From: Mangrovivirga halotolerans
Lineage (GTDB): Bacteria > Bacteroidota > Bacteroidia > Cytophagales > Cyclobacteriaceae
Assembly (NCBI RefSeq): GCF_026241165.1
Contig: NZ_JAPFQN010000004.1
Location: forward strand, 124,001-188,000
Direction of reading: 5' to 3'
Length of the DNA: 64,000 nt
Positions 55,582-64,000 of this stretch are shown piece after piece (position 1 is the first letter of the stretch; each line of letters starts with the position of its first letter). The translations under genes were made by a program, and so were the position numbers. The notes under the pieces are model-generated. The model made no database searches and was not told where the DNA came from. It was given only the letters and a program-made list of their open reading frames with translations.

Positions 55582-55613
55582 TTGTCAAAAGTTAATTAAT
55601 TAAATTATATTTA
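55582..55613 (+). promoter_or_regulatory. Candidate promoter of the barrel protein gene
   Basis: A -33-like TTG at 55582 and a -7-like TATATTTA at 55606-55613 are 21 bases apart, one mismatch from TAnnTTTG. The 92-bp divergent region shows no full FNR/CRP-type palindrome by eye. Confidence 0.4.
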
Positions 55614-55654
55614 TCAAAGAGAAACAACCATTTATCACCTCAATTTTTAGCACG

Positions 55655-56929
55655 ATGAGACCATTTTTCATTGCCTTTTTTTTGATGATTTCCTATGTAT
55701 CTTATTCCCAGGAATTTACTCTTGATCTGGATCTTCGGGATCGGTTTGAATACCGTCACGGGTTTTCAACTTTATTTCCTGACAACACCGAACCGGCTGC
55801 TTTTGTCAGGCAGAGAACCCGCCTGAAAATGGGTTATACCAGTTCACTTTTGGAAATAAAATTAAGTGTTCAGGATATTAGTACCTGGGGAGATACCAGG
55901 CAGATACTACCCTTCGATGGCAATGATTCTTTTATGCTTTTCGAAGCCTGGGCAAAGATCTATTTGAATGAAAAATGGGCAATTAAGGCGGGTAGACAGC
56001 CGATTTCTTATGATAACCAACGAATACTTGGCGGACTGGACTGGGCAATGCAGGGAAGGACCCATGATGCGTTTATGATAAAGTACAATAAAAAGGATTT
56101 TAAAGCTGACCTGGCATTTGCATTTAGTCAGGTGGGGGAACCGATTAATGGTAATGATTATAATATCACGGGTTTTTTCACTTATAAAACGATGCAGTTT
56201 GCTTACCTCTCTAAGAAATGGGATAAGGCAACAGTGAGCTTTCTATTTTTAAATAATGGCTTTCAAGCTTATTCTGATTCGGCAAATACTGTTGCAGACG
56301 GTGTTTATAACAGGCAAACTACCGGATTGTATTTTTCCGCTCCTGCAGGAGATTTTTCTTTTAAAGGATTTGGATACTATCAATCGGGAAAAGCAAACAA
56401 GAATTCTGATCTAAGTGCGTACGATTTGGGACTGGAAGTAGCATTCAGTCCGAATAAGTCGGTCTTCGCTGCGGGAGTTGAGATATTAAGTGGAACTGAT
56501 CAGTCCGGGTCAGAAAATAATAATTCATTCTTCCCTTTATATGGTACTAACCACGCTTTCAATGGGTATATGGACTACTTCTACGTGGGGAATCATGCGA
56601 ATAATGTTGGCCTCAATGATTACTATCTCAGCAGTACATTTAAGCCTGGTAAAAATAATTCATTGAAAATGGCTCTTCATTATTTTACTGCCAATGCTGA
56701 TTTAGCTGCAACAGATGATAAGGGACTGGGAACTGAGATAGATTTGGTCTATACCCACCAGATTGTGAAAAATGTAAAAGTTCAGGCAGGATATTCACAT
56801 ATGTTTGCTTCTGATCAAATGAGTCTGATCAAAGGAGGCACTACCAATGAAAACACGAATAACTGGGGTTGGGTTCAACTTTTTGTTAATCCGAATCTTT
56901 TTACTCATAGTTTAAATAAGGAAGAGTGA
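55655..56929 (+). CDS. Outer membrane barrel protein, alginate-export/porin-like
   Basis: 424 residues. Signal peptide MRPFFIAFFLMISYVSYSQ, then repeated amphipathic strands: FTLDLDLRDRFEYRHGF, FVRQRTRLKMGYTS, IKLSVQDISTWGD, WAIKAGRQPISYDNQRILGGLDW, and a C-terminal strand WVQLFVNPNLF. The RxRTRL and GRQ-x5-QRLGG-like text matches the alginate_exp porin family, which in many Bacteroidota accompanies nitrite or nitrate reduction genes. Being divergent from nrfHA, it may be the outer-membrane pore for nitrite or another anion; that role is inferred. Confidence 0.82.
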   Translation: MRPFFIAFFLMISYVSYSQEFTLDLDLRDRFEYRHGFSTLFPDNTEPAAFVRQRTRLKMGYTSSLLEIKLSVQDISTWGDTRQILPFDGNDSFMLFEAWAKIYLNEKWAIKAGRQPISYDNQRILGGLDWAMQGRTHDAFMIKYNKKDFKADLAFAFSQVGEPINGNDYNITGFFTYKTMQFAYLSKKWDKATVSFLFLNNGFQAYSDSANTVADGVYNRQTTGLYFSAPAGDFSFKGFGYYQSGKANKNSDLSAYDLGLEVAFSPNKSVFAAGVEILSGTDQSGSENNNSFFPLYGTNHAFNGYMDYFYVGNHANNVGLNDYYLSSTFKPGKNNSLKMALHYFTANADLAATDDKGLGTEIDLVYTHQIVKNVKVQAGYSHMFASDQMSLIKGGTTNENTNNWGWVQLFVNPNLFTHSLNKEE

Positions 56930-57321
56930 TCAGCCCTGGTTCGTGTCCTCACGAATCAGTTGTTTAACAATATAGAGGTACCAGGGTGACGCCCCGCGCC
57001 AGGGACATTAATAATAGTTGAATCATTAAAAATAGCAGCTGTTCGATATGTTCCGCAGGGCATGTCGAACTATGGATAGATCGGATCTAAGATCCTTTTT
57101 ATTCAAGCTACTGACGATAAATGTCAGCATCTTCGATTCAAGATGCGCTAAAGCTAACATCTCGAAGAGCCACAGAATAGAATGTGGTTATAAGCCCTGG
57201 TTCGTGTCCTCACGAACCGGTTGTTAAGAGAATTTTAATGAAGCAATTTACCGGCAGGAGATTTAAGAAATGGAGAATCTTGTTAATCTATGAATTCTGT
57301 GAATCCTGATTCAGATAACTT
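56930..57321. repeat. Composite palindromic repeat cluster
   Basis: No gene is seen. Modules include 'ggttcgtgtcctcacgaacc' (near 57199; a variant at 56938), 'tcggatctaagatcc', the hairpin CTGACGATAAATGTCAG at 57112-57128 and the reversed 'agatgcgctaaagctaacat' palindrome near 57146. Confidence 0.82.
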
Positions 57322-59230
57322 TATTGTCCGTTTTTGTCTTGACACAAAAAGGACCAAAAAGGTCAAGACAAAATCAAACCCCCGAAAGCAGAGTGAGTGT
57401 GGGAGTGAGAGTGGAGAAATATTATTTTAAATTGGAACTTCTGAATTCAAATTATGCTCGTATTGTAAATAAATTGCGTCAGCAATTCTCTGTTTCCTCT
57501 GTGCTCCCATGACGACCTTCCTTTGTCGGTGTCAGGGTTTTCAACTCTGTGGTAAATAACATAAACAGCTTGCTGTTTTCCCCCTTGACGACTTACAGTG
57601 TCAGGGCTTTCAGCTTTGCGACCTTTGCGCCATTGCGGTTTATTTTCTTATTCGAGTCAAGAGCAATCCTGTTAATCTTTATAAATCAAGGTTAATCCTG
57701 GTTCACGAATTTAGAATAATATGTGATTCAGAAAATCATAGAATCCACTTTTAAATTTTAAGACTAATCATCTCTTCATTTTTGTCTTGATACAAAAACG
57801 AAGCAAAAAGATCAAGACAATATCAAATCTCCTTACACACTATCCTTCCCACCCTCGTGATATTGCCATTCCTACCGCGCCCTTCTAAGAAGTATTTTAA
57901 TTGTATGTGGCTATTATTATCCTCCTTAATCTCGTGTTCCGAACGAATTGTGTCAGCATTTTCTTTGCGACCCTTGCTTCTCGGCAGTGTATTTATGATT
58001 TCTATTCGTCCATGGAACGGTCTCCTATCATCCTATTAATCCTAATAATCCTAGTTCAGACAATCTTCTTGTCCTTTTGTCTTGACACAAAAAGGACCAA
58101 AAAGGTCAAGACAAAATCAAACCCCCGAAAGCAGAGTGAGTGTGGGAGTGAGAGTGGAGAAATATTATTTTAAATTGGAACTTCTGAATTCAAATTATGC
58201 TCGTATTGTAAATAAATTGCGTCAGCAATTCTCTGTTTCCTCTGTGTTCCCATGACGACCTTCCATTGTCGTTGTCAGGGTTTTCAACTCTGTGGTAAAT
58301 AACATAAACAGCTTGCTGTTTTCCCCCTTGACGACTTACAGTGTCAGGGCTTTCAGCTTTGCGACCTTTGCGCCATTGCGGTTTATTTTCTTATTCGAGT
58401 CAAGAGCAATCCTGTTAATCTTTATAAATCAAGGTTAATCCTGGTTCACGAATTTAGAATAATATGTGATTCAGAAAATCATAGAGTCTACTTTTAAATT
58501 TTAAGACTAATCATCTCTTCATTTTTGTCTTGATACAAAAACGAAGCAAAAAGATCAAGACAATATCAAACCTCCTTACACACTATCCTTCCCACCAATG
58601 ACGAAGCTAACGCTTGTCATGGTCTTCGACCTACTGACGATCTCCTAACGTCGATGTCAGCACCTACGGCTCGTGATATTGCCATTCCTACCGCGCCCTT
58701 CTAAGAAGTATTTTAATTGTATGTGGCTATTATTATCCTCCTTAATCTCGTGTTCCGAACGAATTGTGTCAGCATTTTCTTTGCGACCCTTGCTTCTCGG
58801 CAGTGTATTTATGATTTCTATTCGTCCATGGAACGGTTTCCTATCATCCTATTAATCCTAATAATCCTAGCTCAGACAATCTTCTTGTCCTTTTGTCTTG
58901 ACACAAAAAGGACCAAAAAAGTCAAGACAAAATCAAACCCCCGAAAGCAGAGTGAGTGTGGGAGTGAGAGTGGAGAAATATTATTTTAAATTGGAACTTC
59001 TGAATTCAAATTATGCTCGTATTGTAAATAAATTGCGTCAGCAATTCTCTGTTTCCTCTGTGCTCCCATGACGACCTTCCTTTGTCGGTGTCAGGGTTTT
59101 CAACTCTGTGGTAAATAACATAAACAGCTTGCTGTTTTCCCCCTTGACGACTTACAGTGTCAGGGCTTTCAGCTTTGCGACCTTTGCGCCATTGGAGTTT
59201 ATTTTCTTATTCGAGTCAAGAGCAATCCTG
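57322..59230. repeat. Tandem array of ~743-bp composite repeat units (2.5 copies)
   Basis: The anchor word 'gtcttgacacaaaaaggacc' starts at 57336, 58079 and 58895, giving periods of 743 and 816 bp. The 73-bp difference is exactly the block at 58597-58669. Otherwise units 1 and 2 differ at only a few bases, and the partial third unit is equally close, so the duplication is recent. Each unit is a chain of the modules seen elsewhere, including hairpins (CATGACGACCTTCC...GTCAGGG, CTTGACGACTTACAGTGTCAGG) and the GxxExxY end word 'atcctagttcagacaatc'. The repeated ~60-90-codon frames in it are non-coding by-products. Confidence 0.93.
58597..58669. repeat. 73-bp double-hairpin block (copy 2), inserted in array unit 2
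   Basis: Present between 'cccacc' and 'ctcgtgatatt' of unit 2; unit 1 has those two words joined directly at 57853/57854. It consists of the hairpin ATGACGAAGCTAACGCTTGT...CAT, the palindromic GGTCTTCGACC and the hairpin CTGACGATCTCC...GTCAG. The same block, reverse-complemented, lies at 6602-6674 in the same sequence context. Confidence 0.92.
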
Positions 59231-59442
59231 TTAATCTTTATAAATCCTCGTAAATCCTTACTGACGAGGCATAGCCTATCAGCATCCAAGAGGTTCTCCA
59301 TTTCGAGTCAAGCATACCATTAACTATTAACCTAATCTCTAATAACTTTAATCATAATCGAGTCAAGCGTACTAATAACTTATAACTTTATAACTAATTT
59401 CTAACCCCAATAACCAATAACTCAATCTCCAATAACTTGCAA

Positions 59443-59477
59443 ATAAAAAAACCGGGCTGCATTCAGCAACCCGGTTT
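59443..59477 (-). terminator. Rho-independent terminator of murA
   Basis: On the minus strand AACCGGGTTGC pairs with GCAGCCCGGTT around TGAAT, followed by TTTTTT. It lies 31 bases after the murA stop. Confidence 0.93.
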
Positions 59478-59507
59478 CCTATGAAATATTTTATTTAGTT
59501 CAGTTTA

Positions 59508-60818
59508 CTAGTCTATTCTCTCAATATTAGCACCTAGCGCGTTCAATCGCTTGTCGATATACTGATATCCTCGGTCAATCTGCTCTACATTATGAATAAC
59601 ACTTTCACCTTCAGCAGATAGTGCAGCAATCAATAGCGATACTCCCGCACGAATATCCGGGGAAGTCATCTGGATGCCTCGAAGATTCACCTTTCTGTCC
59701 AGTCCGATAACTGTTGCTCTGTGTGGGTCACAAAGAATGATCTGGGCACCCATATCAATAAGCTTATCCACAAAGAACAAGCGACTTTCAAACATCTTCT
59801 GGTGAACCAGCACTGTTCCCTGTGCCTGAGTAGCTGTAACCAGTACAATACTCAACAGGTCAGGAGTGAACCCCGGCCATACTGCATCAGCAACGGTTAA
59901 AATCGATCCATCAATGAATGTATCAATCGTATAAGATTCCTGGGCAGGGATATGTATATCATCTCCGCGGAATTCCATTTTTATACCCAGCTTCTGGAAA
60001 ACCTCAGGGATTAATCCAAGCTGGTCTATTCGTGCATCTTTGATCGTTATTTCCGACTGAGTCATTGCAGCCAGTCCGATAAATGACCCGATCTCGATCA
60101 TATCCGGAAGCATGGTATGGGTCGTTCCCGAAAGTCTTTCTACTCCTTCAATAGTAAGTAAGTTAGATCCGATGCCCTGGATATTTGCTCCCATGCGAAC
60201 CATCATGCGGCATAATTGCTGAATATATGGTTCACAGGCTGCATTATATATTGTAGTTTTTCCCTTTGCCATTACCGCTGCCATAATAATATTGGCAGTA
60301 CCGGTCACAGATGCCTCTTCAAGCAACATGTAGGTACCGGTAAGACCATTTTTGGCCTCAATACTGAAGTGGGAAGTTTTATTATCATATTTGAATTCAG
60401 CACCTAGCTTTTTAAAACCAAGGAAGTGAGTGTCCAGTCTTCTACGACCGATTTTATCTCCTCCCGGCTTTGGAATCGAAGCTTTACCAAATCTGGCCAA
60501 TAACGGACCAAGCATCATTACTGATCCTCTTAATGAAGCCGCCTTCTTCTTGTACTCGTCTGAATCGAGGTATTTAAGATCAATGTTGTTAGCTGTAAAC
60601 CTGTATGATTCATCATCCAGCTTTTCTACTTCCACCCCGATATCATCGAGGAGGTCAATAAGCTTCATTACATCCCTGATGTTCGGGATTTTATGAATAG
60701 TTACTGTTTCTTCAGTAAGTAAAACTGCACAAAGTATTTGTAATGCTTCGTTTTTCGCTCCCTGGGGAATGATCTCCCCCTTCAATTTTGCATTACCCTG
60801 AATTCGAAATGATCCCAT
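59508..60818 (-). CDS. murA: UDP-N-acetylglucosamine 1-carboxyvinyltransferase
   Basis: 436 residues spanning the whole EPSP-synthase-like fold of MurA, which transfers enolpyruvyl from PEP to UDP-GlcNAc as the first committed step of peptidoglycan synthesis. Recognisable text: GAKNEALQILCAVLLTEE (catalytic Lys22/Asn23 region), SLRGSVMMLGPLLARFG, and the active-site loop PKPGGDKIGRRRLDTH. In E. coli MurA the loop is GGCxIGxRPVDLH with Cys115; here the residue is Asp121. An Asp at this position, as in Mycobacterium tuberculosis and Chlamydia, removes the thiol that fosfomycin alkylates. Start codon abuts the DUF4290 stop, so the two genes are cotranscribed. Confidence 0.96.
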   Translation of the reverse strand: MGSFRIQGNAKLKGEIIPQGAKNEALQILCAVLLTEETVTIHKIPNIRDVMKLIDLLDDIGVEVEKLDDESYRFTANNIDLKYLDSDEYKKKAASLRGSVMMLGPLLARFGKASIPKPGGDKIGRRRLDTHFLGFKKLGAEFKYDNKTSHFSIEAKNGLTGTYMLLEEASVTGTANIIMAAVMAKGKTTIYNAACEPYIQQLCRMMVRMGANIQGIGSNLLTIEGVERLSGTTHTMLPDMIEIGSFIGLAAMTQSEITIKDARIDQLGLIPEVFQKLGIKMEFRGDDIHIPAQESYTIDTFIDGSILTVADAVWPGFTPDLLSIVLVTATQAQGTVLVHQKMFESRLFFVDKLIDMGAQIILCDPHRATVIGLDRKVNLRGIQMTSPDIRAGVSLLIAALSAEGESVIHNVEQIDRGYQYIDKRLNALGANIERID

Positions 60819-61454
60819 TTAGTATTTTCTCTTTTTCTTTTTTCCGCCGCCTTTGCTGCCTTTGCTTGATGAAGGTCTGTTTTCTTTGTCTCGATATAAC
60901 GGGCTGATCAGGTTTTTACCCAATATCGCATCCCTGTCAATATCCAGCTTTCCACCGGCTAATTTTTCAATTTGTTCAAGTAGAACGTTGTCTTCAATGT
61001 TATCCTTGTTCCAGGTCATGTAAAAAGTTTTCATCAACCTGGCAATATAGACCACTGCTTCTGTTTTTTGATTCGGGTCTTCCATATCAATTGCTTCTTG
61101 GATCAGCAACTCGATGTTGACACCATAATGGCGATATCGCATGTGGTTATGCTGGTTGTATTCAACCTTTCGAGGCTTTTTCTCCAGCGTATCAGGGCTC
61201 GGCTTAGGGAAAGGACTGTCTACATCCAATTCAAATTTTGAGATGATAAATAGATCATCCCATAATTTCTGGAGGTTCTCTTTTGTGTCTTTCAGATCAG
61301 GAATGATCTGTTTCATCATTTCTATCAGTGCTTTAGCATAACGGGTGCGCTGATCTTTATCATCGACTTCGTGGGTGATGTAGTCGACTAATTTCTGAAC
61401 GTTTCTACCATATTCCCTGAGAATAAGGTGGTTTCTCTGTGTGTTATAATCCAT
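60819..61454 (-). CDS. DUF4290 family protein
   Basis: 211 residues, soluble. Sequence such as NTQRNHLILREYGRNVQKLVDYI, DKDQRTRYAKALIEMMKQIIPDL and HNHMRYRHYGVNIELLIQEAI marks the Bacteroidota-specific DUF4290 family. The C-terminus is very basic (SSKGSKGGGKKKKRKY). It sits directly upstream of murA with no gap, a conserved pairing in this phylum, but its biochemical role is unknown. The gene is 26 bases downstream of the pcrA/uvrD stop on the same strand. Confidence 0.92.
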   Translation of the reverse strand: MDYNTQRNHLILREYGRNVQKLVDYITHEVDDKDQRTRYAKALIEMMKQIIPDLKDTKENLQKLWDDLFIISKFELDVDSPFPKPSPDTLEKKPRKVEYNQHNHMRYRHYGVNIELLIQEAIDMEDPNQKTEAVVYIARLMKTFYMTWNKDNIEDNVLLEQIEKLAGGKLDIDRDAILGKNLISPLYRDKENRPSSSKGSKGGGKKKKRKY

Positions 61455-61480
61455 TATAGGGTTGTTTTAACCGCTGAAAT

Positions 61481-63799
61481 CTATTCAATTATCCTCAGCT
61501 TCGCAAAGCTAAGGAGTAATGTTTTTTCTCCAAAATGTTCAAACTTAACTTTTGCCTTCTTGCCAGGCCCTCTGTCATCGATCTCAAGTACCTCGCCAAA
61601 ACCAAATTTCAGGTGCTCGACTTTATCTCCTGCTTTCAGGTTAGTAATGTCTGAAGCCTCAAATCCTGCACTTGGAGTATGTTCTTTGGAAGGCTGACGC
61701 TGCTGGCTTTTTGTGCGGTCCTTGTTGATACTTGACACAAGGTTTCTCGCGTATCCACCTGCATTTGATCCGCCCCCGGCAAAACTAGGCCTCTGACCCG
61801 GCATTGATTCAGGCTGACGACTGCCATACCGTGTACTCATTTTAATAAACTGAGGATCGAGTTCATCAATAAATCGACTTGCCTCACACATCTTCAGGTT
61901 TCCAAATCGATATCTCGATGTTGCAAAGCTAAGATACAACTTCTTTTCCGCACGTGTTATTGCTACGTAGAAAAGTCTTCTTTCTTCTTCCAGATCAGCA
62001 CGGCTATTTAGCATCATTTGACTTGGGAAGAGGTCTTCTTCCATGCCGACAATATAGACATAAGGAAACTCCAGTCCTTTTGCTGAGTGAATAGTCATAA
62101 GCGTGACCTTATCTTTGTCTTCAGCTGAAGATTCATCAGCACTGGTCAGCAAGGCAACATCCTGAAGGAAAGCATCCATCGATCGGTCTTCCACATCTTC
62201 ACTTTCTGCAAAATCTTTGATCGCATTCAGCAATTCCTGAACGTTTTCATAGCGGCTCAGGCCTTCAACTGTCTTGTCAGAATAAAGCTCTCGCAAAATT
62301 CCCGATCCTTTTGCAATCGCTGTTGCGGCATCAAAAGCATCTTTTTGCTCTACTTCCTTCTTAAAACTCTTGATCAGGGTAGTAAAACCATCAATTGCAT
62401 TCGCAGCCCGTCCTGAAAAGAAACGATGAGGATTTTGTATTACCTCCCAAAGGGAAAGGTTGTTTTCATAAGCTGCAACGATGATCTTTTCAACAGTTGT
62501 ATTACCGATACCACGTTTAGGGTAGTTGATAATACGACGTAGCGATTGTTCGTCATCGTGGTTGACTGTGTAACGCATGTAGGCGATCAGGTCCTTGATC
62601 TCCTTACGCTGATAGAATGAAAGACCACCAATGATCTTGTAGGGGATATTCATTTTTCTCAGCGCTTCCTCCATCGATCTCGATTGAGAGTTGGTTCGAT
62701 AGAGAATGGCGAAATCACTATTTTCAAGCTGATTGTTCATCTTTTCTTCAAAGATGGATTGAGCGACCAGCCTTCCTTCTTCATTGTCGCTTTGAGCTTT
62801 GATGACCTCGATCTGATCACCTTCCTCGTTAGATGTCCAGACGCTTTTCTTTAGCTGAGCCTTATTCTTAGCGATGATCGCATTGGCAGACTGAACAATA
62901 TTTTTTGTACTTCTGTAATTTTGCTCGAGCTTGATGATCTTGAGCTCCGGATAGTCTTTTTCGAAGTTCAGTATATTTCTAATGTCGGCACCCCGGAAAG
63001 CATAGATACTTTGTGCATCGTCACCTACCACACAAATGTTTTGGTGAACCGCTGCCAGTTTCTTTGTGATCAGGTACTGACTCAGGTTGGTATCCTGAAA
63101 CTCATCGACCATGACATATCTGAATCGATGCTGATATTTTAACAGGGCATCCGGAAAGTTTTTGAAAAGTATATTGGTGTTGAATAACAAGTCGTCAAAA
63201 TCCATAGCAGATGATTTGACACAACGCTTTACATATGCTTCGTAAAGTTGTGCCATCTTTGGTTTCATCGCTGCTTCATCTTCAGCTCTGATTGCCGCAT
63301 CCTGCTGGTAGCGCTGCCAGGAGATCAACCGGTTTTTTGCTCCCGAGATCCTGCCCAATACGCTATTCACTTTATATGTTTTGTCATCAAGGTTAAATTG
63401 CTTTATCAACTGTCTGATTAGCTGTTTACTATCGTCAGTATCGTAAATAGTAAAGTTACTGGGATAACCAATATGATGAGCTTCTGATCGTAATATTCTC
63501 GCAAAAACCGAGTGAAAGGTACCCATCCAGAGGCTTCTGGCATCGGGTCCGACCACATTTTCGATACGCTCGCGCATTTCTCTGGCAGCCTTATTGGTAA
63601 AGGTCAGTGCCAGAATCGAAAAAGGATCAACATTCTTTTCCCTGATCAGATGAGCGATACGATAGGTTAATACTCTTGTTTTTCCTGAGCCCGCACCTGC
63701 GATGATCATGCTTGGGCCTTCCACGTTCAGGACACCTTCCCGCTGCGGAGGGTTCAGGTGGTCCAGATATTCCAAATTCTCTCTATTGTCCATATTCAT
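61481..63799 (-). CDS. pcrA: UvrD/PcrA-type 3'-5' DNA helicase
   Basis: 772 residues with all SF1A motifs: Q-motif LNPPQREGVLNVEG, Walker A AGAGSGKT, FTNKAAREMRERI, Walker B VMVDEFQDTN, GDDAQSIYAFRGAD, LEQNYRS, YRTNSQSRSMEEAL, LMTIHSAKGLEFPYVYIVG and VAITRAEKKLYLS. The C-terminal KAGDKVEHLKFGFGEVLEIDD is the Tudor-like RNA-polymerase-interacting module common in PcrA/UvrD. It unwinds DNA in repair and removes stalled complexes. Start MNMDNREN at 63799; the Met two codons later is an alternative. Confidence 0.96.
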   Translation of the reverse strand: MNMDNRENLEYLDHLNPPQREGVLNVEGPSMIIAGAGSGKTRVLTYRIAHLIREKNVDPFSILALTFTNKAAREMRERIENVVGPDARSLWMGTFHSVFARILRSEAHHIGYPSNFTIYDTDDSKQLIRQLIKQFNLDDKTYKVNSVLGRISGAKNRLISWQRYQQDAAIRAEDEAAMKPKMAQLYEAYVKRCVKSSAMDFDDLLFNTNILFKNFPDALLKYQHRFRYVMVDEFQDTNLSQYLITKKLAAVHQNICVVGDDAQSIYAFRGADIRNILNFEKDYPELKIIKLEQNYRSTKNIVQSANAIIAKNKAQLKKSVWTSNEEGDQIEVIKAQSDNEEGRLVAQSIFEEKMNNQLENSDFAILYRTNSQSRSMEEALRKMNIPYKIIGGLSFYQRKEIKDLIAYMRYTVNHDDEQSLRRIINYPKRGIGNTTVEKIIVAAYENNLSLWEVIQNPHRFFSGRAANAIDGFTTLIKSFKKEVEQKDAFDAATAIAKGSGILRELYSDKTVEGLSRYENVQELLNAIKDFAESEDVEDRSMDAFLQDVALLTSADESSAEDKDKVTLMTIHSAKGLEFPYVYIVGMEEDLFPSQMMLNSRADLEEERRLFYVAITRAEKKLYLSFATSRYRFGNLKMCEASRFIDELDPQFIKMSTRYGSRQPESMPGQRPSFAGGGSNAGGYARNLVSSINKDRTKSQQRQPSKEHTPSAGFEASDITNLKAGDKVEHLKFGFGEVLEIDDRGPGKKAKVKFEHFGEKTLLLSFAKLRIIE

Positions 63800-63934
63800 C
63801 AGTCTACAAATTTAGAAAAAAAATAACGGAGAGAAAGTGAGGGAAAGCCTTATTGTCGCAGGATGTCAAAAAAATATTTACAGAAGCGTTAATCGACCTG
63901 AAATTTCACCTTTTACAAAAAAGACTTTTCTTAC

Positions 63935-64000
63935 ATGAGAATTTTTTATTTGGATAGGTATTTATTTCTCATGCTTAATTTTTACTTCGTTCATATGGTT
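63935..64000 (+). CDS. Possible 5' end of a gene running off the window
   Basis: An ATG at 63935 opens 22 codons (MRIFYLDRYLFLMLNFYFVH...) without a stop to the window end; the composition resembles a signal peptide or membrane segment. Too short to judge. Confidence 0.25.
   Translation, partial: MRIFYLDRYLFLMLNFYFVHMV

Noticed and set aside
57857-58989. Duplicate short open frames (60 and 90 codons) in the tandem array
   Set aside because: They repeat only because the DNA units repeat, mix several repeat modules, have no Shine-Dalgarno or promoter context and resemble no protein.

Overview
The window looks like a chromosomal stretch of a Bacteroidota bacterium, most likely of the Cytophagales (Fulvivirga/Marivirga/Reichenbachiella-like). 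This rests on a SusC/RagA TonB-linked barrel, a protein with a type IX secretion C-terminal sorting domain, many lipoproteins, a ResB-CcsA fusion, NrfHA, a DUF4290 gene beside murA, and promoters of the Bacteroidota -7 type (TAnnTTTG). The genus cannot be fixed from the sequence alone.

Layout. 0-12 kb: the 5' part of a SusC-like gene, a membrane-anchored HTH protein, a Tat-exported PLP enzyme, and a LamG lipoprotein followed by a large T9SS surface protein. 12.7-22.5 kb: an effector-like region holding an Asp-box lipoprotein, two proteins that share a nearly identical DUF4157 leader but have unrelated C-termini (one Het-C-like), a patatin lipase and a WG-repeat protein. 22.9-27.4 kb: a small island with a zincin lipoprotein, four tandem paralogous lipoproteins that overlap by exactly 17 nt, and one intact plus one decayed GxxExxY nuclease cassette, bracketed by a direct repeat of a lipoprotein gene end. 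27.7-31.1 kb: a dedicated exosortase with its single VIT/MSEP-type substrate. 31.2-43.1 kb: an AT-rich defence operon (GIY-YIG/DUF2075/S24 fusion, Vsr-like nuclease, cytosine methylase, Mrr-like nuclease, MORC-type GHKL ATPase, Z1 ATPase, PD-(D/E)XK protein). 43.2-49.5 kb: five small four-helix membrane proteins, two paralogous lipoproteins and a candidate structured RNA. 50.3-56.9 kb: ammonifying nitrite reduction (NrfHA, heme-attachment factor, outer-membrane barrel). 59.5-63.8 kb: housekeeping genes (murA, DUF4290, pcrA/uvrD).

The most unusual aspect is the non-coding DNA. Most long intergenic regions outside 27.3-44.2 kb are composites of short palindromic words. One family of 17-32 bp hairpins (TGACGA-variable core-TGTCA) sits inside other repeats like inserts. 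A 73-bp block made of two of them is present in one unit and absent from the otherwise nearly identical neighbouring unit of a tandem array, and is found again at the same site about 52 kb away. The GxxExxY gene is bounded by a perfect 15-bp terminal inverted repeat, and the same word recurs in the intergenic composites. All oriented modules read one way before about 27 kb and the other way after about 44 kb. I infer a family of small mobile or recombining elements linked to the GxxExxY PD-(D/E)XK protein; this is a hypothesis.
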